Assembly: GCA_033816765.1 (NCBI GenBank)
Contig: CM066296.1
Coordinates: 1,798,001-1,862,000 of the forward strand
DNA length: 64,000 nt
Direction: 5' to 3'
DNA from: Nothopassalora personata
Taxonomy: Eukaryota > Ascomycota > Dothideomycetes > Mycosphaerellales > Mycosphaerellaceae
Shown here: one piece after another, positions 43,611-55,899 of the stretch
Layout of the letters: each line of letters starts with the position of its first letter
How positions within the stretch are numbered: the first letter of the stretch is position 1
Notes under the pieces: generated by a model
What the model was told of the DNA's origin: nothing
Database searches by the model: none
Seen by the model: only the letters and a program-made list of their open reading frames with translations
Position numbers and translations under genes: made by a program

Positions 43611-43688
43611 GTCGTCCTATAGAGAGCGCCTTCACGCGGCGGACGACGTAAGTATCTTCGTTACGACGAAGAGAAACTAAGACTCTCT
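43611..43688 (+). ncRNA. Candidate HDV-like ribozyme at the 5' end of retroposon copy 2
   Basis: Same sequence and fold as 10739-10816. P1 is 43611-43617 with 43641-43647, and the candidate catalytic C is 43677. The target duplication ends at 43610, directly before the predicted cleavage site. Confidence 0.65.
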
Positions 43689-44372
43689 CTCTCGAAAAAT
43701 ACAAGCCTACTCGACTCGAAACAAGAAAAGACAGGTCGGACGAACCGAACGAACGAGATACGCTCAAAATCTACAAACAAGAACTCCGGAACTGCGAGAA
43801 GGGAAAGCGACGTACATAGCGTACACGTCGCTCGAACAACGAAGGCGCTGTCTACCTGTCGTCCCGGCAAACCACGTAAACTGCCGGCTGGAACCAAGAG
43901 AGGCGTTTAGGGGCGCAAACCACGTATACTGCACGGCTGGAACCAAGAGAGGCCGAGGGGGGGACGACAGCGAGGCCACTGCGACCGAGGAGCTACACTC
44001 GAGACCGGAGAACGCGACTGGATTGAAACAGAGGCAACGGGTGTTTCTTGGGATTTTGCTCGGTGCGTACGGGTACGGCCGGCTTGGCTTTTTAAAACAA
44101 GAACGAGACACGGGCGCAAAACTTGTCTCGCCCGGGGCAAGGCGACAAACCGCAATTCTCGACAAGACACGACTACCGGGTACGCGCGTACTACGCCGCA
44201 ATATATTCGATTTACGGTTCGAATAGCGAGCGTTGCTCGCATCTTTTAAGGAGTTTTTACGTCCGGGGTACGACGGGGCTTTTCTCCTTCTCTCAAATTT
44301 TGGTCTCGTTCTCGAGACCCGTGTTGCATAGTCTTTGACTCAAATAGCACGTTAATGGAATAATCAATCAAT
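43611..44372 (+). mobile_element. Ribozyme-headed non-LTR retroposon, copy 2
   Basis: Identical to 10739-11500 with a constant offset of 32,872 bp. It is flanked by the 13-bp target duplication CTAGAATAATAGT (43598-43610 and 44373-44385). It inserted into the RIPped DUF6589-type element and itself keeps normal CA/TG content. Both copies being full length to the same base at the 5' end is unusual for LINE-type retroposition, which often truncates, and fits a defined RNA 5' end. Confidence 0.85.
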
Positions 44373-44385
44373 CTAGAATAATAGT

Positions 44386-46020
44386 ATTAGGCGAGAGATA
44401 TTAAGAGCTATTATTACTAATACTATTACGGCTATCTACGATAAGCCGATTAACGAGATCCTAAAGCTCGAGGCGATCGTAAATCTAGAGACACCTTATA
44501 CCTATCTAGCGATACCTTAGCTAGATGTTCTCGCTAATACTAGACCGACGGATTATCTATAATATAGCTCTATACCCGAAGACGAAGGTACTACGGAAGG
44601 TAATATACGGGTGTACGATCGACTTATAAAGGTCAAATTAGGCTTTAAGTCTAATACGGACCTAACGTCCTCTAAGTAGGAGGTGTTCGGTACACGTCTT
44701 TAGCTCGTATATAGTAATTAGCTTACGTCGGAGCGCATTCGAGTAGCTAAAGTCTAGTAGAAGCATACCTAAGGTCGCTTTAACCGTAGAGAGTAGCTCC
44801 TTAGAGTACTAGCTTAGTTCTATATCTAGATAAATCTACTCTATACTATTGTCCGTACGTATTAGAATCCTCCCTCTCTAAATAAGCATTGTTATTATAC
44901 TATCTCTTCTAATTGTGCTACCTAGAATCGGTCTTAATATAGTCGTAAGAACATTAAGTATTACCTTATCGAGCCTCTAGTCCGGTATAGGTTTAACTCG
45001 CGGGTATTACTGTTATTCTATAAAGTACTAGAGCGTCGTAAGATCCTATTACCGGTCGGAGTTACTACTAATATGTCCGTAATTAATAGTAGCTAGCTTA
45101 ATAATAGTTTTGCATCCGTTAATAAAATACTACGGTCTAACTTAACTACCGCGATGTTTAACGAGATTATCGAGGATATACGACTAGAAGCTTTTACGCG
45201 TAACGTATAGGAAGGTAAGACTCCCTCTAGTATTGTTTATAAAGACATCGAATTCCGAACTATATGTCGGCTATTATAAGAGGTAGAGTTGCTTTTAACG
45301 ATACGGTATGCGGTTAAATATAGTAATATCGGTATACTAAGGCGTACGGTAGACCTATTAATTCCTATCTTCTTCGGAGTATCGTAGTATAACTACGGCC
45401 GCGAGATGTTATATTACCGGTAGCTTCTCTTAGATGCTATATATACGCCGGTGTTATAGCGATTAATACTAGTATCCGGTCTAGTAAACTAGAAAGGTAA
45501 AGCGATAACCTTTAAGCCTATTAACCTAAGTCTCGAAGACCTAAATAGAGGATGTAAAACCGAGCTTAATTGCTTTAAGAACTCGACCTATAATATAGAC
45601 ACAATCTTCGATCGTATTTATCGGTTAAATCGTTAGATCCGCTATCTCCGCGCTAATATCGAGTAAGAATTTAGTAATTATATACTAGACGATTATACCG
45701 TTCGAGATGCTCGCCTTAATATATTCGCTCGGGTAAAGATATTGTTTAATAGCGAGCTCGGGTCTATTTAAGGAACCTAGAGCCTATACGATCCTAAGTA
45801 GTATTATGACTCGTTTAACATTCGTAAAGAAGGTATATAGGTAGTAGGCTCGTGTATTACGGAGTTTAACTCGAGGCTAATTCGATATCTACTAGATACT
45901 ACTACGGGTAATATACTATCGGACTTTATTAATATTAAGGCGCCTAAGGCTATAGAGGACGTAGAGATTATAGACCTTACGTAGCTTAACGATTAGAAGA
46001 TAACGAAGTATATAAGATAA
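44386..46020 (+). pseudogene. DUF6589-type protein remnant (RIPped)
   Basis: At about 45350-45660 the frame reads LLIPIFFGVS..YNYGREMLYY, VSGLVN.KGKAITFKPINLS, EDLNRGCKTELNCFKNST and DTIFDRI. This matches the C-terminal region of DUF6589 proteins ('NYG.EML...LVN..G....F..ID...E..N...K......KNS..D'). DUF6589 proteins are common in fungal repeats and of unknown biochemical function. Stops are TAG/TAA. The family call is by memory of the motif. Confidence 0.5.
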
Positions 46021-46822
46021 TATATAAGATAAGAGATAAGATACAATATTAGCGGTACTAAGAAGAAGTTTATTATAGATAGAGACACTAAGTAGAGGAC
46101 ACCGAACACCGAATACCTACCTACCTACCTACTAATAAAACCTAGTAGAAGACACCCGACTATACCCTAACGATAAAGCCTTATAGAAAACAAAAAAGAT
46201 TAGATAGCTACCGGAGGAGCTATACCGCCGAAGCTACTACTACCTATACTACTACTAAAACTACTACCGAAACTACTACCGTTACCCCTGAAGGGGAGTC
46301 TCTTCTTAGCCGGAGTAATATTCTTAGACGCGGGACGACGACGAGGACTAGACTTTAACTTCTTCTTGCCCTTACAAGGACCGGGCTTATTAGGATAGTA
46401 GTAGCCCTTAGAGCGAAGGCGGTAGCGAGTATATAAGAAGCCGGTACGCTTAATCTAGTCTTTAGCTAGGTTAGAGAAGACCTAGTACTCGTATCCGTAG
46501 TCTAGATAATAGTTATACGACTATCTAGACTTAGACGCGTATAGTCGGCCGAGCTTAGTCTCTATAATAATACCGACGAGGCGCTAGTTCGTACGGCCGC
46601 GACGCTTAATATAGACGTCTAAGGTAGTATTAGTACATTGTAGTATATAGCGATAACTAGAATTAACTTACTACTGAGTACGTCTATAGACTACTACTTA
46701 CTATTAACTTAAGGCTCGCGGGTTAGAGGGTCGTAGCTACTAGGTAAGAATACCTAAGGGAGCCGGGGGTTGTCGGTAATATCGGTAGCTAGGCGCTACG
46801 CGAGGGTTATACTACCTTATAG
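46021..46822. other. RIPped sequence with a possible minus-strand ORF remnant
   Basis: TACC repeats lie near 46117-46134. On the minus strand about 46560-46270 a frame reads DYLDYGYEY...NLAKD..KRTGFLYTRYRLRSKGYYYPNKP followed by a Lys/Arg-rich tail, interrupted by TAG. Not recognised. Confidence 0.3.
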
Positions 46823-46948
<126 letters not shown>

Positions 46949-48259
46949 TTAGGCGAGGAGGAAGGCGGTACGACGGGCGCGCTACCGAGTAGAGAGACTA
47001 TAATTATATTAGTACGCTTATTACATTATAAAGTAATATGTCTTAACTTACGGAGGAGGGAGTACGCGAGGAGTAGGAGTAGGCCTTTAATAATGTTAGC
47101 TAATAGATATCGGACATAAGACATATTACGACTAACCGGCTAGCGGCGCTACTACTATACTAGTACTAACGACTACGGGAACCGAGCGGAAAGAAGGCGG
47201 GTATCTTAGCGGTAGAGTTAATAATTGACTTATATAGCTTACGGGTTAGGGTTAAGGCGTTAAAGGAGGCGGAGTCGTAGATTACTTACGGTTTAGAAGT
47301 AATATAAGTTAAGTAAAAGGATATAAGTTAAGTAAAAGAAAAGAGGAAGTAAAAGAAGAAAGAAGCGCGAAGATATACCTCGACCTTATAATAGCGGGAA
47401 GTATACTATTATCGATAGGAAAGCGCGAGTAATATAGAGCCTTATTTTAGGAGTGCTACGCTCTAGTTAGGTACCGTAGAGTAAAGGCGTCTCTCTTATA
47501 ATAGCATAGAGATGTATTATAAGAACGCGCGCGCTCTTATTAGCTAAACGGTACTAAATCGATATAAAGCGTACGGCTAGACCCTAGATTTTACGCTAAA
47601 CTTTATATACGTATATAAAGTAATAATACGATCCGCGCTATTATAGACTTAGCGCGCGTTCTTATTAGCTAAACGGTACTAAATTGTATTAAAGGATAAT
47701 AAACCCTTATAATATTAGTTATTAAGGTGGAAGGTATAATAGTAGCTACCTACTACCTACGCGAGCTTCCTATATCGTAAGTAGGCTTCCCTACTATAGC
47801 CTTAAGCTCCTTATATACGTCCTATTCGACCGACTAGCTATCCCGTTACATAGAGCGTAAAGTCCGCACTTTTCCTCTTCTAGTAATCCTTCTTCCCGGG
47901 CGGGTGTCGTATCTTCCTAGATACGTAACCTATCTACCGCCGAGCCGATTATAGACACTAGAAACTTCGACCTAAGTATAGCTAGCTAGGTAACCGCCCG
48001 CTCTAATAATATATCCTAGTAAGGCCGTATTTAATAATGCCTATTTAGAGACTATTAACTTTGCTAACTACCTTCTACGCGAGACACCTAAATTGTGCTC
48101 TAAGATAGGTTAGGCTATTAAGATTAGCCTTAACACCTACTAGGCGTTAAGAAGCGTAGGCTTATCCGTAAGGTATAGGAGTTAGAGGTAGTTTAGAATA
48201 CTATCGATAATATCTATATCTATAATACTAAGCTTAATATATACCGTTTATTTAAGTAC
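46949..48259. other. RIPped repeat DNA left of gypsy-3
   Basis: No gene recognised. Two direct copies of CTTATTAGCTAAACGGTACTAAAT occur at 47536-47559 and 47661-47684. Target duplication CTAG of gypsy-3 is at 48260-48263. Confidence 0.4.
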
Positions 48260-48263
48260 CTAG

Positions 48264-48634
48264 TATTAACGACTAATGGGTTGTGTTAACCTTAGGTTTA
48301 GAGGGGGTCCCTTAGGTCTAACTTACCCTAATTTTATTTAGGTTTAATTGGACATTTAGGTAAGCTAGTAGGACCTAGTATAGCTATTAAAGATATATAC
48401 TGCGTAGCTAAGCATTGTAAGCGTAGCATTAAGGCAACAATTTAATTTATACCTCTCGAGTAGAGGGCATAGAGGTTTAGGTCCGCTAATCTTCTTGTTT
48501 ATCTAGCTACTGCGCTTCTCGTCACGTGACCTAATTTCCCGGTCCCGGGACCGGCAAATACCCCTACTTACGTAAGCACCGCTCCATACTACCACAACTC
48601 GGACAGGCCTACATAGGGTAGTTAGTAGACATTA
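48264..48634 (+). repeat. Gypsy-3 5' LTR
   Basis: 371 bp. It contains the palindromes GTCACGTGAC (48521-48530) and CCGGTCCCGGGACCGG (48539-48554). Confidence 0.85.
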
Positions 48635-48697
48635 TTTTAGTGGTTAATGAGGGGCGGTGTTAAGTGTACACCCGGTGGCGTATTAGCATCTAGTTTA

Positions 48698-48850
48698 TAA
48701 GGTTAGAATTACAGTTTAAGGTCTAAGGTTCACGGTTAAGGTTATTACTTAAGGTTAAGGTTTAAGGTTAAGGTTTACGGTTAAGGTCGACTAAGGTCGA
48801 AAACACTTAAGGTCTAAGGTATTTAGTAACAATTACGGTCATAAGGTCCT
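48698..48850 (+). repeat. Degenerate TTAAGG-type array in the gypsy-3 leader
   Basis: About a dozen TTAAGG/CTAAGG/TTACGG units (for example GGTTAAGGTTTAAGGTTAAG) follow the 5' LTR. The unit resembles, but is not, the fungal telomere repeat TTAGGG. Confidence 0.6.
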
Positions 48851-48979
48851 GTTAAGTAACAACTAGTATTAGCACATTCTAAAGTAAGCACCACGTAACA
48901 ATAGATACGGCTACATTACTAGAAAAACTTAGTACCTTTACCGACATAGGTAGAGGCTACAAACAGCCTATAAACCCTA

Positions 48980-50200
48980 CGAAAATAGAAGGGGTCTATA
49001 GGGATTCTGTCCCTTATAAGGGGATAGAGGAATCGGAGGAAGGAGAAACACCTAAATCTAGTAAAGAAGGGAGAAGCGGAACTAGCGCCGCTAAATTAGG
49101 TATAGGTGTAGGAACGAATAGTACAATTGGAATAGATGCTATAACTGCCCTCTTTAGACGATTAGCAGTAGTAATAGAAAACGCTAGCCCTCGCTTTCTA
49201 CCTCTAGGAGGTACTAAGAATCCGTTCTTTAATGGCACTAATGCTACTAAGTTCTAGGAGCGATTTAGCGACCTAATAGACTAGTATCCGCCTCGGGCAT
49301 CCATTAAGAAGGATGATTTCTAGGGCAGGTTTAAGCGTAATTGCGAAACTACTATCCGACGCGTAGTTATAAGGCTACCTAGGTAGCTCTCTAACAAGGC
49401 ACGTTTTAGGAGGGCGTTCTTATTAGAGTTCTTAAGGTTTAACGCCTACTCGATGTTAGGGAGTCGGGAATATCTTAAGGAGATTATTAGGGCGTAGTAA
49501 GGTAAGAGGCCTAAAGAACAAGATGTAAAGGAATTTATCCGCCTATTTGTATCCTTAAGTAATCTAATTGAACCTAAGGATTTAGATAACAGCTCCCGGA
49601 GTCGCCTTCTCCTTTAGGGATTGCTAGAGGCAGTCGCAAAAGCGGTCTATAAGGCTTGCGGGCTTCACCTAAAGTAACCTAAGAAGTTTAGGGACTTTTA
49701 GAGGATTCTCGATAAAGCTACTAGTATCGTAGATAGTAAGGAGGGATAGAAAGCTATACATATAGATTTCCCTCTTACTTTACCTTAGCTACACCGCTTA
49801 GTCGTAAAGTAAATGCCGCGCCTTAAGCCTAAGATTAACACGCTTAAGAAGGCCACCTCTAGGACTGTTATTAATAATGACCTAATCTAGAAGGTAGCTA
49901 AAATAAGCATACGTGTATACTAGCGCGGTCGCGTCGCGGACGCGGGTACCTTCTACCCGAGCGAGAATTAACGCTCTATGTAACCGGAAAGGCACGACCT
50001 AGACACTAAACTGTAGGTTTACGCAATGTAGCGTCCCCTATCGTAGAATCGCAAATAGTCTAAAGCGATAGATAGTTGTTACTATAACTGTAGCAGTTCG
50101 AAGCACTAGGCTAGTAATTGTAGGGCGATAAGGTCCTTAATATCCCGGGGCTACGTATATTTCGCCCCGAATAACTAGTGGTATCTAGGGAAAGAAGGCG
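48980..50200 (+). pseudogene. Gypsy-3 Gag remnant
   Basis: The frame near 49215-49620 reads FFNGTNATKF.ERFSDLID, YPPRASIKKDDF.GRFKRNC and RRAFLLEFLRFNAYSMLGSR with RIP stops, a capsid-like pattern. A zinc-knuckle-like stretch (C-YYN-C-SSSKH..ASN-C) is at about 50086-50130. Confidence 0.6.
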
Positions 50201-51379
50201 ATCCACGTCCTACTAAGTTCAACTTTCGGAGGGACTATAGTAAACCGAAACTGCTCTATATGCTCCCTCTACTCGAAGAACATTATAGGCCGATCGAGTT
50301 TAACAACTAGTATGAGATTCCCGTACTACGTAAGTAATAGATAGGTAGGGACTACACTAGGGTAATAAAGGTCACGCCTCCTAATTATTCTAAGCCCCCT
50401 CCTAACTTTAGGCATTTAATGGAGTATAGCCCTTAGGACGCACGGTCTAGCTAAACGAAGAAGGCTGCTAGTATATATTAGGTCTCATTCGGAGAAAGTG
50501 AAGTAGAGTAGGCGGTCGACTTAGGCGAACTTAACGAGGTATCTACCTATCCTATATAGTCTAACAAAGTGAAAGGGAAGGCACCCGTAGGCATTCTAAA
50601 GAATCCGTATCCGAGGACCCGGTCCTTAGCCTAGGATCTACGAGCCCGAGCTAAGGCTACTAAGAAAGTTCGCCTACAATTAGAATAGGAGATCCGGTAA
50701 GCTAAGATTGACTAGTAGGAGGTTAAAATGATTAACGAAGTTAGTGCTTAAATGAGCGAAACTCAATCATTAGCTAAATCTAGGGTAACCCTAGGAAGGG
50801 GAAATGATGCCTAAGTAAATAGATTAGGGAACGATACTAATAAAGGACTGCCTAAGGATATGCCTATTAGTCCCGTGAACGCCCCCTTCGCATAAAGGAA
50901 GCGTATATAGAATGCTAAGACTATAAGGATTAATAACTACGTCCGACAATATAGTTTAGCTAGTAATAGTCCGGTTATAAAGGAAGAGGGTATTATCTAC
51001 TAGATTAATTAGATCCTCTAGATAACGTTTCCTAATGTGAACGCCTAAGATTAGTTTCGATATAGTCGCTAGTTCGAGGCTACCCTCTTTAGCCGCGTTA
51101 CTAACACCCCCGCTCTTTAGGAGAAGCTCGCTATAGTGCGACGTCTTATAGGAAAGGACCCTAAGGTTCGTACTAGATAAGTAGTCACTTATAAAGATGA
51201 ACCTAAGTATAATAAGGAGGTCTTCTGCGAAGATAGTTAGGTCTAGTATGTCGGAGTGTATTTAACTATGCTTTACTCTAAGGGTGCGGTCCCTACTACT
51301 AAGCTATATAAGGACGTTAAGAAAATCGGGCTCTCTAGTGTTCTTAACAACTTTGCTATAGTCCCTAGTCCTTAGGTAG

Positions 51380-54300
51380 TAGCGGAGTTTAGGATAAACA
51401 AGAACTAGATTAGGTGCCTAATTAATAAGGGTTCCGAGGTAAATATCATCGGCTAGAGGAACGCTTATAGGTTTAGGTTACTAGTAATGTCGAGTACTTA
51501 GCTTGCCTTTCGAGGTGCTAGAGGGCGGGCCTAGTTTAAAGGTGTTATAGGCAATTTGGATGTTTAGGTATTTAGGGTTTACTACTAAGTGGACATGTTT
51601 ATCTCCTCGGATCTAAACTCACTAACAATCCTAGGACGTCCGTAGGCCCGTAAGGTACGGCTCACTGCCCGTAACTGCGATAATAGTTTATAGGAGGAGA
51701 CTATTACTAGCCGTAAAGATGAAAGTGTCATATTTACTACCCTAGTTAGCTCGGACAGGTGTAAGACCCTTTAAGAACTGTTAAAAGCGTCGGGAAATAG
51801 AAGGGTAGGTTGAGTTACGGCGCTTAACCTACCGACTTGCTAAAGCCGGATTTAATAAAATCGGTAAGGTTCTCGTACTATCTCGGAGAAACCTCGGACT
51901 TTAATTTACCGGCCCCGGGACCGGTAAATAGCTATAGTAAGGAAAACGGATACGACTACGATACGACGCATCTATAGGAACCCGGCAAGGCTCTAACGCC
52001 TAGTAACCATTTAGCTCACTTATTAGGATTGCTTAGGACTGCTAGAATAAAGGAACGAGTTATAGAAATTGGAATAGGCGCGTTCGAGGGAGATTCTATT
52101 ACTAACGTTTATTTAGTTTAAGGGGATTAGCCCTCCGAGATCCTAAGGCAATCTATATTAAATGCTTAGGCACGGAAGCAATAAGTAGGCTAACATATAG
52201 CTAACATTAGGATGCCGTAGGTCTTTACGATGTATAAGCGTAAGGCGGATAAGAAGAAGCTAGTAGACGCGAGCGTTTACGAACGCCTAGAATCACGAGT
52301 TAAGGGAGATATAGAATGGAAGCGTAGGGCACTATACCTAGAATCTAAGATGCCTAAAGGACAAGGACCGTTCGATAGGAAGTACTTAACTAAGAAATTC
52401 TCAAGTATTAAGCGAGGTAGCCGGATTACGCTAGAACGACTTACCTTAATTCAGGTTAGCATTAAGCTATTACTAATGGAGCGGGCCTTATTCGATAAGA
52501 TGCTCTATAACCGGGAGGCAGTCCTCGCTTAGGATTTTAGTTATATAAGGCAAATTAGGCACGACGTTATGCCACCTTAGAAGATTAACACGGTCCCTTA
52601 TAGGCTATAGTAGGCACGCCCTATCCGGTTGTACCTAAGTCTTAGGGTAATTGTTAAACGCATAATTAGAGCCCGGATTAAGAACAACATCCTAGAATAC
52701 TTATAAGGGGCATATTCTAATAGCTAGTTCCTAGTCGTAAAGAAGGTTAATACCTCTAGAAGCGATGTGCTATATTGGTTAATTAACTTAGCTATACTCC
52801 TAAATAAGGTTACTATACGCGATACTAACATTCCACCGGACACGGATAGCTTCTTAGAGGATTTTGCCGGGTGCCGAGTCGCTTCGCTTATAGACCTGTT
52901 TTTAGGTTATAATTAGATCACTTTAGATAAGTCCTACCGGGACTTAATAGCCTTTATAACCCCTCTTAGTCTAGTACGTAACACGACTCTACCTTAAGGA
53001 GCTACCAATTTAGTTACTTAGTTCGTGCGTACGGTAACAAAGACTCTACTTGATTATATCTTGCATCGAGCGAAGCCGTTTCTCGATAACATCGGTATTA
53101 AGGGACTAACTAAGGACTATAGGAATGCCGAGGTAGAGCCTAGGTTAAGGAAATAGGTCGTTAAGCATATCGTTTCCCTAGATCTAGTTCTTACTAACCT
53201 GGAAAGAGCTAGTGCGGTAGTTACTAGAGGCAAATCCTAATAGTTATACGAAAAGCTTAAGATTGTTAAGTACGTTACTAGCCCGGATGGTCGCTATCCT
53301 AACCTAAAGGTTGTAGCTAAGATCCTAGATTAGCCTACGCCTACCTGTATTAAGGAGGTCCGTACCTATGTAGGGCTATGTATGTACTTCCGGATATAGA
53401 TTCCCTAGTTCGTTATTATCGCTCGACTAATGTATAAGCTACTAAAGAAGGACGCCGAATTCACCTAGATAGAAAATAAGCAGTTCTTAAAAGAAGAGGT
53501 TACTAGATATCTTATGTAGGCTCTAGCCTTAGTTACCCTCTACTACTTACCTAGTGCTAGGTCTATCTTTATCTCAGTTAATGCTAGCGGCACTAGATAG
53601 GGATGTATCGTTTCTTAAGAATTAATGGACGGTACCCAACGGCGTTACCCGGTGCGGTATAAGAGCGGAATCTAGAACGCGTTAGAATCTAGATATAACG
53701 CTAGTAAGCGGGAATGCCTTAGGGTCCTTAAGGGGCTTAAGAAGATCTAGAGATATATTACTAGCGTTGATTTTATCCTTAAGGTTAATACTAAGACACT
53801 TATATAGCAGCTTAACCGGCCGGCTTCGGACCTACCAAACTCGGCAATAGCCCGGTAGGTCGCATAGATTAGGTTGTTTACGTTCGAGGTAAAGCACGTT
53901 ACGGGGACTAGACATACTAGCCTAGATGCCCTATCTCGTAGGCCCTCTACACCTTAGGAACCTAGGGAAGCTAACGAAGACGAAGTCGACTAGATGATTA
54001 ATAATAAGCTGTTCGGGTACCCGGAGCCGGTTGACACCTATCTAGTTAAAATCTAGAAAACACGACATCTCGGGGACTAATATTCTAAGGGCTCTTAGCA
54101 TCTTACTTAGGTTATAGAAACTAGGACCCGGCCTAATAGTGTTACCCGTACTAAGTACCGGCGGCTAGTAAAGAAAAGCGTTAACTTCTTTATCCGAGAC
54201 TAATTACTGTTCTTCTAGAAGCGCCGAGGAGTACCGTTGTAACTTGTAATTAACGATAATAAGGCTTAGAAGGAGATCGTTATAGAGTGCTATAAGAGAC

Positions 54301-55620
54301 ACGGTTACCGTAGCGCTAAGGTCGTATACAACCTTATTTCCGATCGGTATTACTAGGACGGGTGCTTCGCCGATGTCTCTACGTAGGTTCAAAGTTATAC
54401 TCCTTATAGGTTTTGCGAAGGCAACTAGCGCGCTAGTAAGCTTCACTTATCGAGCCCTTAGGTTATTAGTAAGAAGTAGTACTCGGACCCCGTCTAGGTA
54501 CATAAAAATAGATACCTTCTAGTTACGCGCGAAGCACTTAGTAACTAGATCGAGGCTAGAGTAATAAGGGCACCTCCTAGCTCTAAGACGGTCACTAAGT
54601 TTCTATACGAAGATATCTTCTATAGGCACGGCTACTATGTTAAAATTGTGCTTAATAACGCTACGGTTTATACGGCTAAGGTTAAGCGGTTACTCGTAGG
54701 ACTTAGTGTCCGAAGGATCCGAATATTACCGTACTATCCGTAGTCTAATGCTCTAGTCGAGGTTAGGCACCGTCCGATTCTTATAGCGTTAGTAAAGCTC
54801 ATAAGGAACACATACCGCGGATGGGAGCAATAGGTACCCGCTGTGTTATAGGCTAATAGGACCACGACCTGTCGTACTACTAGAATGACGCTAGCTTAGG
54901 TCCTATATAGCTATCGCACGATTCTACCAATTAAGGTTAAGTACCTGACGTAGGCGAATTACTAATAGGGATCGGTAAGAACGACTAAGGACCTACTTAC
55001 TATACGTGCGCGTTAACTCTAGGCTCGAGACCTTAGTTTAGAAGAGCTACATGCTCGAAGGAAGCGACTAAGAGAACTTAGTAAGGACTACTTTAATTCT
55101 TACCGGAATGTTAACATTGTTAGTTTCTAGAGGGGCGACCTTATTATAAGATTCGACAAACTATATAAGGATGACTTCTTACGCAAGATCGGTTACCGAT
55201 AGTAAGGTCCATATCGGGTGTCTAGTGTCTCTAGGGAATTTAGTACCTATATTCTTAAGGAACTTAATAGTACGCTAATAAAGGGTGTTTAGGCACGGGA
55301 AAACCTTAAGCTAGTTCTAGAGCTTCGCCCGGATAACATAGGAGTACTAGGCCTAGATAATGGGATCGATCTCGTAATAGGGGAGGGAGAAGTCGCTAAT
55401 AGCGAAGATAGTAGTAATTCGAACGAGATTGAACCTATCGCCGACGAAGACATACTACCTATAGGAGTTAACGAAAGGGGATCGTATCCTAAACCGGAAT
55501 CTAAGAAGCTATAGGTTAGGCCTTATAACCTTTCTATAGCCGAAATTTCACAGTTTAGTAGGATCGAGGCTAAGAACTAATTAGTTAGTAATAGCGTACG
55601 GAGTTTACTTCCACTAGGTA
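51380..55620 (+). pseudogene. Gypsy-3 Pol remnant (PR-RT-RH-IN)
   Basis: Protease-like CLINKGSEVNIIG is at 51415-51453 (expected D replaced by N) and SSDLNSLTILGRP at about 51605. RT: FAGCRVASLIDLFLGYN.ITLDKSYRDL and LVRNTTLP.GATN (52,860-53,010), then KPFLDNIGIKGL near 53,075. RNase H: SISVNASGTR.GCI near 53,570 and FEVKHVTGTRHTSLDALSRR near 53,885-53,945. Integrase: RHGYRSAKVVYNLISDRYY near 54,300, DIFYRHGYYVKIVLNNATVY near 54,620 and LPYYPQSNALVEVRHRPI near 54,730. Stops are abundant. Confidence 0.8.
51904..51929. repeat. 26-bp palindrome in gypsy-3, internal copy 1
   Basis: ATTTACCGG...CCGGTAAAT around a CCCCGGGA core. It separates the protease segment from the RT segment. Confidence 0.7.
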
Positions 55621-55721
55621 TGTGTTGCACATGCCCTTTAGTTTATTAAGCCGATTCGGTTATCTAGACTTTACTTTATAGGGTGTTCTTACCTTAGTTA
55701 GACCTTAGTTAGTAGAGTTAC

Positions 55722-55747
55722 ATTTACCGGTCCCGGGACTGGTAAAT
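55722..55747. repeat. 26-bp palindrome in gypsy-3, internal copy 2
   Basis: Near-perfect copy of the LTR palindrome (ATTTACCGGTCC...TGGTAAAT). It lies between the end of integrase and the third ORF region. The reverse complement of the adjoining DNA (GTCACGTAATCC next to it) resembles the LTR order GTCACGTGACCTAAT-palindrome, so part of an LTR promoter seems to be present in inverted orientation. Confidence 0.6.
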
Positions 55748-55899
55748 TGGATTACGTGACAGCGTAGCATGCCCCTACCGAATGCTTACCTAGGTGGTTA
55801 CTAGCACTAGTTTTCGGTTACATGTAGGGTTATCGAACCTTTAGTGTAACCTTAATAGTACTGCTCTTACTACTTATAAGACCGGTCTCGGCGCTACCA

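Noticed and set aside
48698..48850. Internal telomere
   Set aside because: The unit is TTAAGG/CTAAGG, irregular, and sits inside the gypsy-3 leader between LTR and gag.
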